NCBI RefSeq assembly: GCF_040219335.1
Contig: NZ_JAVJSQ010000029.1
Location: forward strand, 682,001-746,000
Reading direction: 5' to 3'
Origin: Gimesia sp.
Lineage (GTDB): Bacteria; Planctomycetota; Planctomycetia; Planctomycetales; Planctomycetaceae
Length of the DNA: 64,000 nucleotides
Of this stretch, positions 62,501 through 64,000 are shown piece after piece. The number at the start of each line of letters is the position of its first letter. The first letter of the stretch is position 1. Under the pieces are notes generated by a model, which was given only the letters and a program-made list of their open reading frames with translations, searched no databases and was not told the origin of the DNA. The translations under genes and the position numbers were made by a program.

Positions 62501-64000
62501 TTCGACAATGCCGTCAGTGTTTATGATTCAGTTGCTGCTGGATTCGGTGGTTTGACAGCAGGAGCCCAGTTGAATGTCAACAATAACTCGATCACCGGCA
62601 ATACGCTGGGGATCGCCAGTGGCGCAGGAGCAACCGTCAATGCCTCAGACAACTGGTGGGGCGGTATCGATGATACAACGATCGCAGGACTGTTAACCGG
62701 GCCCGTTGATTTCTCTGCCTACCTCAACGATGGAACCGACACTGACGGTGGTACAGCCGGGTTCCAGGGGGACTATTCTATCTTGAATGTCACTTCACTG
62801 GGTGAGCAGACCGGTCCATCCGGACGCATCCAGGAAGCCGTTGAGAAGATCACCCCCGGTGGAACGATCAATGTCAAAAGCGGCACCTATGCCGGGAACG
62901 TCGATGCGACGATTACCGGTGTCGATAAATCTGTCACACTGGTGCCGGGGAACAGCCCGGGGCAGGTTGTCATCAATGGCGATCTGAAACTGGACAGCAA
63001 CGATCAACTGGATATCGAAGTTAATGGGACTGTCGCCGGAACCGAGCATGATCAACTGGTTGTCAATGGTGCCGTCTCTCTGGGAGATGCGACCCTCAAC
63101 CTGATTCCCGGCTTCACTCCGGCTGATACGCAATCATTTGTCCTGCTGGAAAATGATGATACAGATGGAATCGTGGGCTCTTTCAATGGCTTTCCCGAAG
63201 GCTTTGAATTCATCGATTTCTTTGGAGTCACCGGGCTCAGTGCTTACCTGACCTATTCCGGCGGTGATGGCAATGATGTTGCCATCTACACCGAGATCCC
63301 GACACCTGTTGTGACAATTCCTGCCGATGGTAATCCGGATGAGTATTCTCTGCAGATTGTCGGTGGCAATGTGATTCTGACCGACGTGAATTCGGGAGAT
63401 GTGATCTGGAATACTCCCCTGGCTGCCCTCGAGGATACGCTGGTGATCAACGGTGAGGATGGTCAGGATGATACCTTGTCGATCGACATGACCGGTATCG
63501 ATGATACAACTCCTCTGCAGATTGAGTTCAACGGCGGAACCGGCGGCAATGACGCCATCGCGTTGGTCGGTGGCAGCCTGGTTTCCATGGAATATTTCTT
63601 CTTCAATGCCAGTGATGGCAGTATTCAGCTGAATGGTTCCGGAACCGACTTTATTACCTACACCGGGCTGGAGCCGATCTCGTCAACGGTCAATGCCACG
63701 AATGTGACTCTGAACTATAGTGGTGTCGATGAAACCATTACTGTCACAGATGCAGGCGCAGGGCAGACAACCGTTGATTCTACGGCTGCTGAGGTAGTCA
63801 CTTTCAATAATCCTACCGGCACTCTGACCATCAACGCAGGTGATGGAACCGATGTCATAGATATTGACTCACTGGCGCCAAATTTCAGCGGTAACCTGAT
63901 TATCAATGGGGAAGCAGGCGGTGATGATGTTGTAAGTGTTAATTCAGCAATTTCATTAAATGCCGGGCGATCGCTGACTGTGAATGCCGAAAGGTCGACA
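59537..64000 (+). CDS. Giant parallel beta-helix surface protein, 3' end outside window
   Basis: The frame starts at ATG 59537 (AGGAGTTTCCAGG upstream) and is open for 1488 codons to the right edge. The basic N-terminus RRRWQTATQNQITTAEVLED then RTLLT carries the planctomycete LE[DP]R-x-LLS-type surface motif (about 50-58). The body has right-handed beta-helix repeats of the pectate-lyase-like type. A module opening Y-x-D-D/T...GGDQNAV-x-G-x-x-A-F-A-T-I-Q and closing G-T-Y-x-E-N-V-x-V-D-K-S-V-T-L recurs at about residues 60, 590 and (shortened) 1090. The composition is Asp/Gly/Thr/Asn-rich with few Cys. It may be an adhesin or matrix protein. Confidence 0.88.
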   Translation, partial: MLLTNWLTTLTSRIKKRPTFRSRDRRAIRRRWQTATQNQITTAEVLEDRTLLTTFFVDDNYTGASDFTGTDTDPVTGGDQNAVFGFTAFATIQEAINAAAASGDIINVAAGTYAEDVIVDKSVILQGANAGIAGHGVRGAESLIDPSSPFGIEVRADDVTIDGFEITGLNRDGINVRPTNSGPGLSTRENIVIQNNYIHETLVPGSQVNGIVFGEKVGGGPDSTDAATISFVTIADNLIDVTDDNTARGMVMTGQFASIHYDNFDITGNVIQAKNNGLFFAENPAIYTAAGIEILDNTFESPGSTGINAGNLDSTSKVNGNTFINNASGAALNFAEPGGEVLNNIFENNTNVGLFFFDDTYFPQSSENPTVTGNSFTNNGRQVGGEAPDVDLDAILNNNTLDGVVEVSSNSNLYGSIQEAIDNALPGDDVTVVINATYTENVDVNKAVTLMGEATVDGSVTASVAGATIAPGFSPGTFTSTDLNLTAGSSLSVEIDGTSGGGVVGGHDQYVATGNVNLGGATLDTTGSDIIGAVLGDTFEIIDVGGTLTGTFTGLDNGDSVLVNGQNFRIYYNGGDGNDVVLTFMPPVPVTYVDTTFTGVNGTFITDADPNEGGDQNAVIGVNAFATIQGAIDSVDAGGTVNILAGTYNENVNVDKSVTLDGVGTGSTIIDNAGTLFTVTADNVRFQDMTLQNASQGIRVDLFATSGTADHLQVDNVHFIDMSSRGIEVHNNTTVTNMSVANSLFQNTGTGIRLASSAVGDGIDITNTVFDGGSLGFYQANDGSTGNVRDLQVAGSTFRNFTDTAIFAEEIRDSAIDGNDFEDNRRDFTLFKNYTGAGTDVENLQFINNNSTDSTNSSVLIYVANSGLAGTIDINGNTINSDVGVLEANWAKIDVRLEAGFTHAPININENEITLSGTFGAATAAYGIQVRGASNNINIERNTLDGGSVGSAGGDPATSGIFVRTDDSSMGAVDAAAVINVRNNSLTGFDNAVSVYDSVAAGFGGLTAGAQLNVNNNSITGNTLGIASGAGATVNASDNWWGGIDDTTIAGLLTGPVDFSAYLNDGTDTDGGTAGFQGDYSILNVTSLGEQTGPSGRIQEAVEKITPGGTINVKSGTYAGNVDATITGVDKSVTLVPGNSPGQVVINGDLKLDSNDQLDIEVNGTVAGTEHDQLVVNGAVSLGDATLNLIPGFTPADTQSFVLLENDDTDGIVGSFNGFPEGFEFIDFFGVTGLSAYLTYSGGDGNDVAIYTEIPTPVVTIPADGNPDEYSLQIVGGNVILTDVNSGDVIWNTPLAALEDTLVINGEDGQDDTLSIDMTGIDDTTPLQIEFNGGTGGNDAIALVGGSLVSMEYFFFNASDGSIQLNGSGTDFITYTGLEPISSTVNATNVTLNYSGVDETITVTDAGAGQTTVDSTAAEVVTFNNPTGTLTINAGDGTDVIDIDSLAPNFSGNLIINGEAGGDDVVSVNSAISLNAGRSLTVNAERST

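Overview
The window looks like chromosomal DNA of a planctomycete, probably of the Gimesia/Planctomyces type (inference from gene content; genus not proven). The evidence is the dense set of families typical of that phylum: two DUF1559 pseudopilin-like proteins, planctomycete-type cytochrome proteins with DUF1549/DUF1553, a Tat-exported DUF1501 protein, a DUF1080 protein, a giant CxxCH dehydrogenase-like protein, a sulfatase, TadE/TadG-like proteins, an ECF sigma factor paired with a FecR/LamG protein, and a surface protein with an LEDRTLL-type N-terminal motif. I see no insertion sequence, prophage, CRISPR array or rRNA gene. One tRNA gene is present.

Layout. 1-5.8 kb: a truncated DUF1549 cytochrome protein, the RNA ligase RtcB and a family-10-like glycosidase. 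5.9-17.6 kb: an AspT/YidE-type transporter followed by a probable catabolic neighbourhood (sialidase-like propeller, M14 carboxypeptidase, GntR/LacI-type regulator with palindromic operator candidates, a second exported propeller protein, a Gfo/Idh oxidoreductase, an SDR, a Na/Pi cotransporter) and a small exported lipoprotein. 17.6-21.6 kb: DUF1559, FecR/LamG and ECF sigma factor on the minus strand, with a GNAT on the plus strand. 21.6-33.8 kb: an exported degradation locus with DUF1501, DUF1549/1553 cytochrome, DUF1080, a 1171-residue dehydrogenase-like protein, a PHP-type metallohydrolase and a sialidase-like protein. 34-40.9 kb: tRNA-Met(CAT), a Pmp3-like peptide, a FemAB-like acyltransferase, lipoprotein MsrA, an acyltransferase-3 protein, ferrochelatase and the second DUF1559 protein. 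41-43.5 kb: a cold-shock-like cluster of a DEAD-box helicase, a small Lys/Arg/Glu-rich protein that seems to start at ATC, and a Csp, preceded by a structured non-coding block. 43.5-51.4 kb: a sterol-desaturase-like enzyme, an orphan FlgI-like protein, a GT39-like glycosyltransferase and a large AsmA-like protein. 51.5-54.1 kb: two TadE and one TadG-like proteins. 54.4-64 kb: arylsulfatase, MtfA-type peptidase, a TPR lipoprotein, a small lipoprotein and the first 1488 residues of a giant beta-helix surface protein.

How the genes fit together. Much of the window serves the outer cell: exported propellers, sulfatase, glycosidase, peptidase and cytochrome-fused dehydrogenases point to breakdown of complex, partly sulfated polymers. 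A few housekeeping functions (RtcB, HemH, Csp, helicase, tRNA) are interspersed. Transcription units are short, often convergent, and several are closed by strong hairpin terminators, one of which lies inside the coding end of the facing gene.
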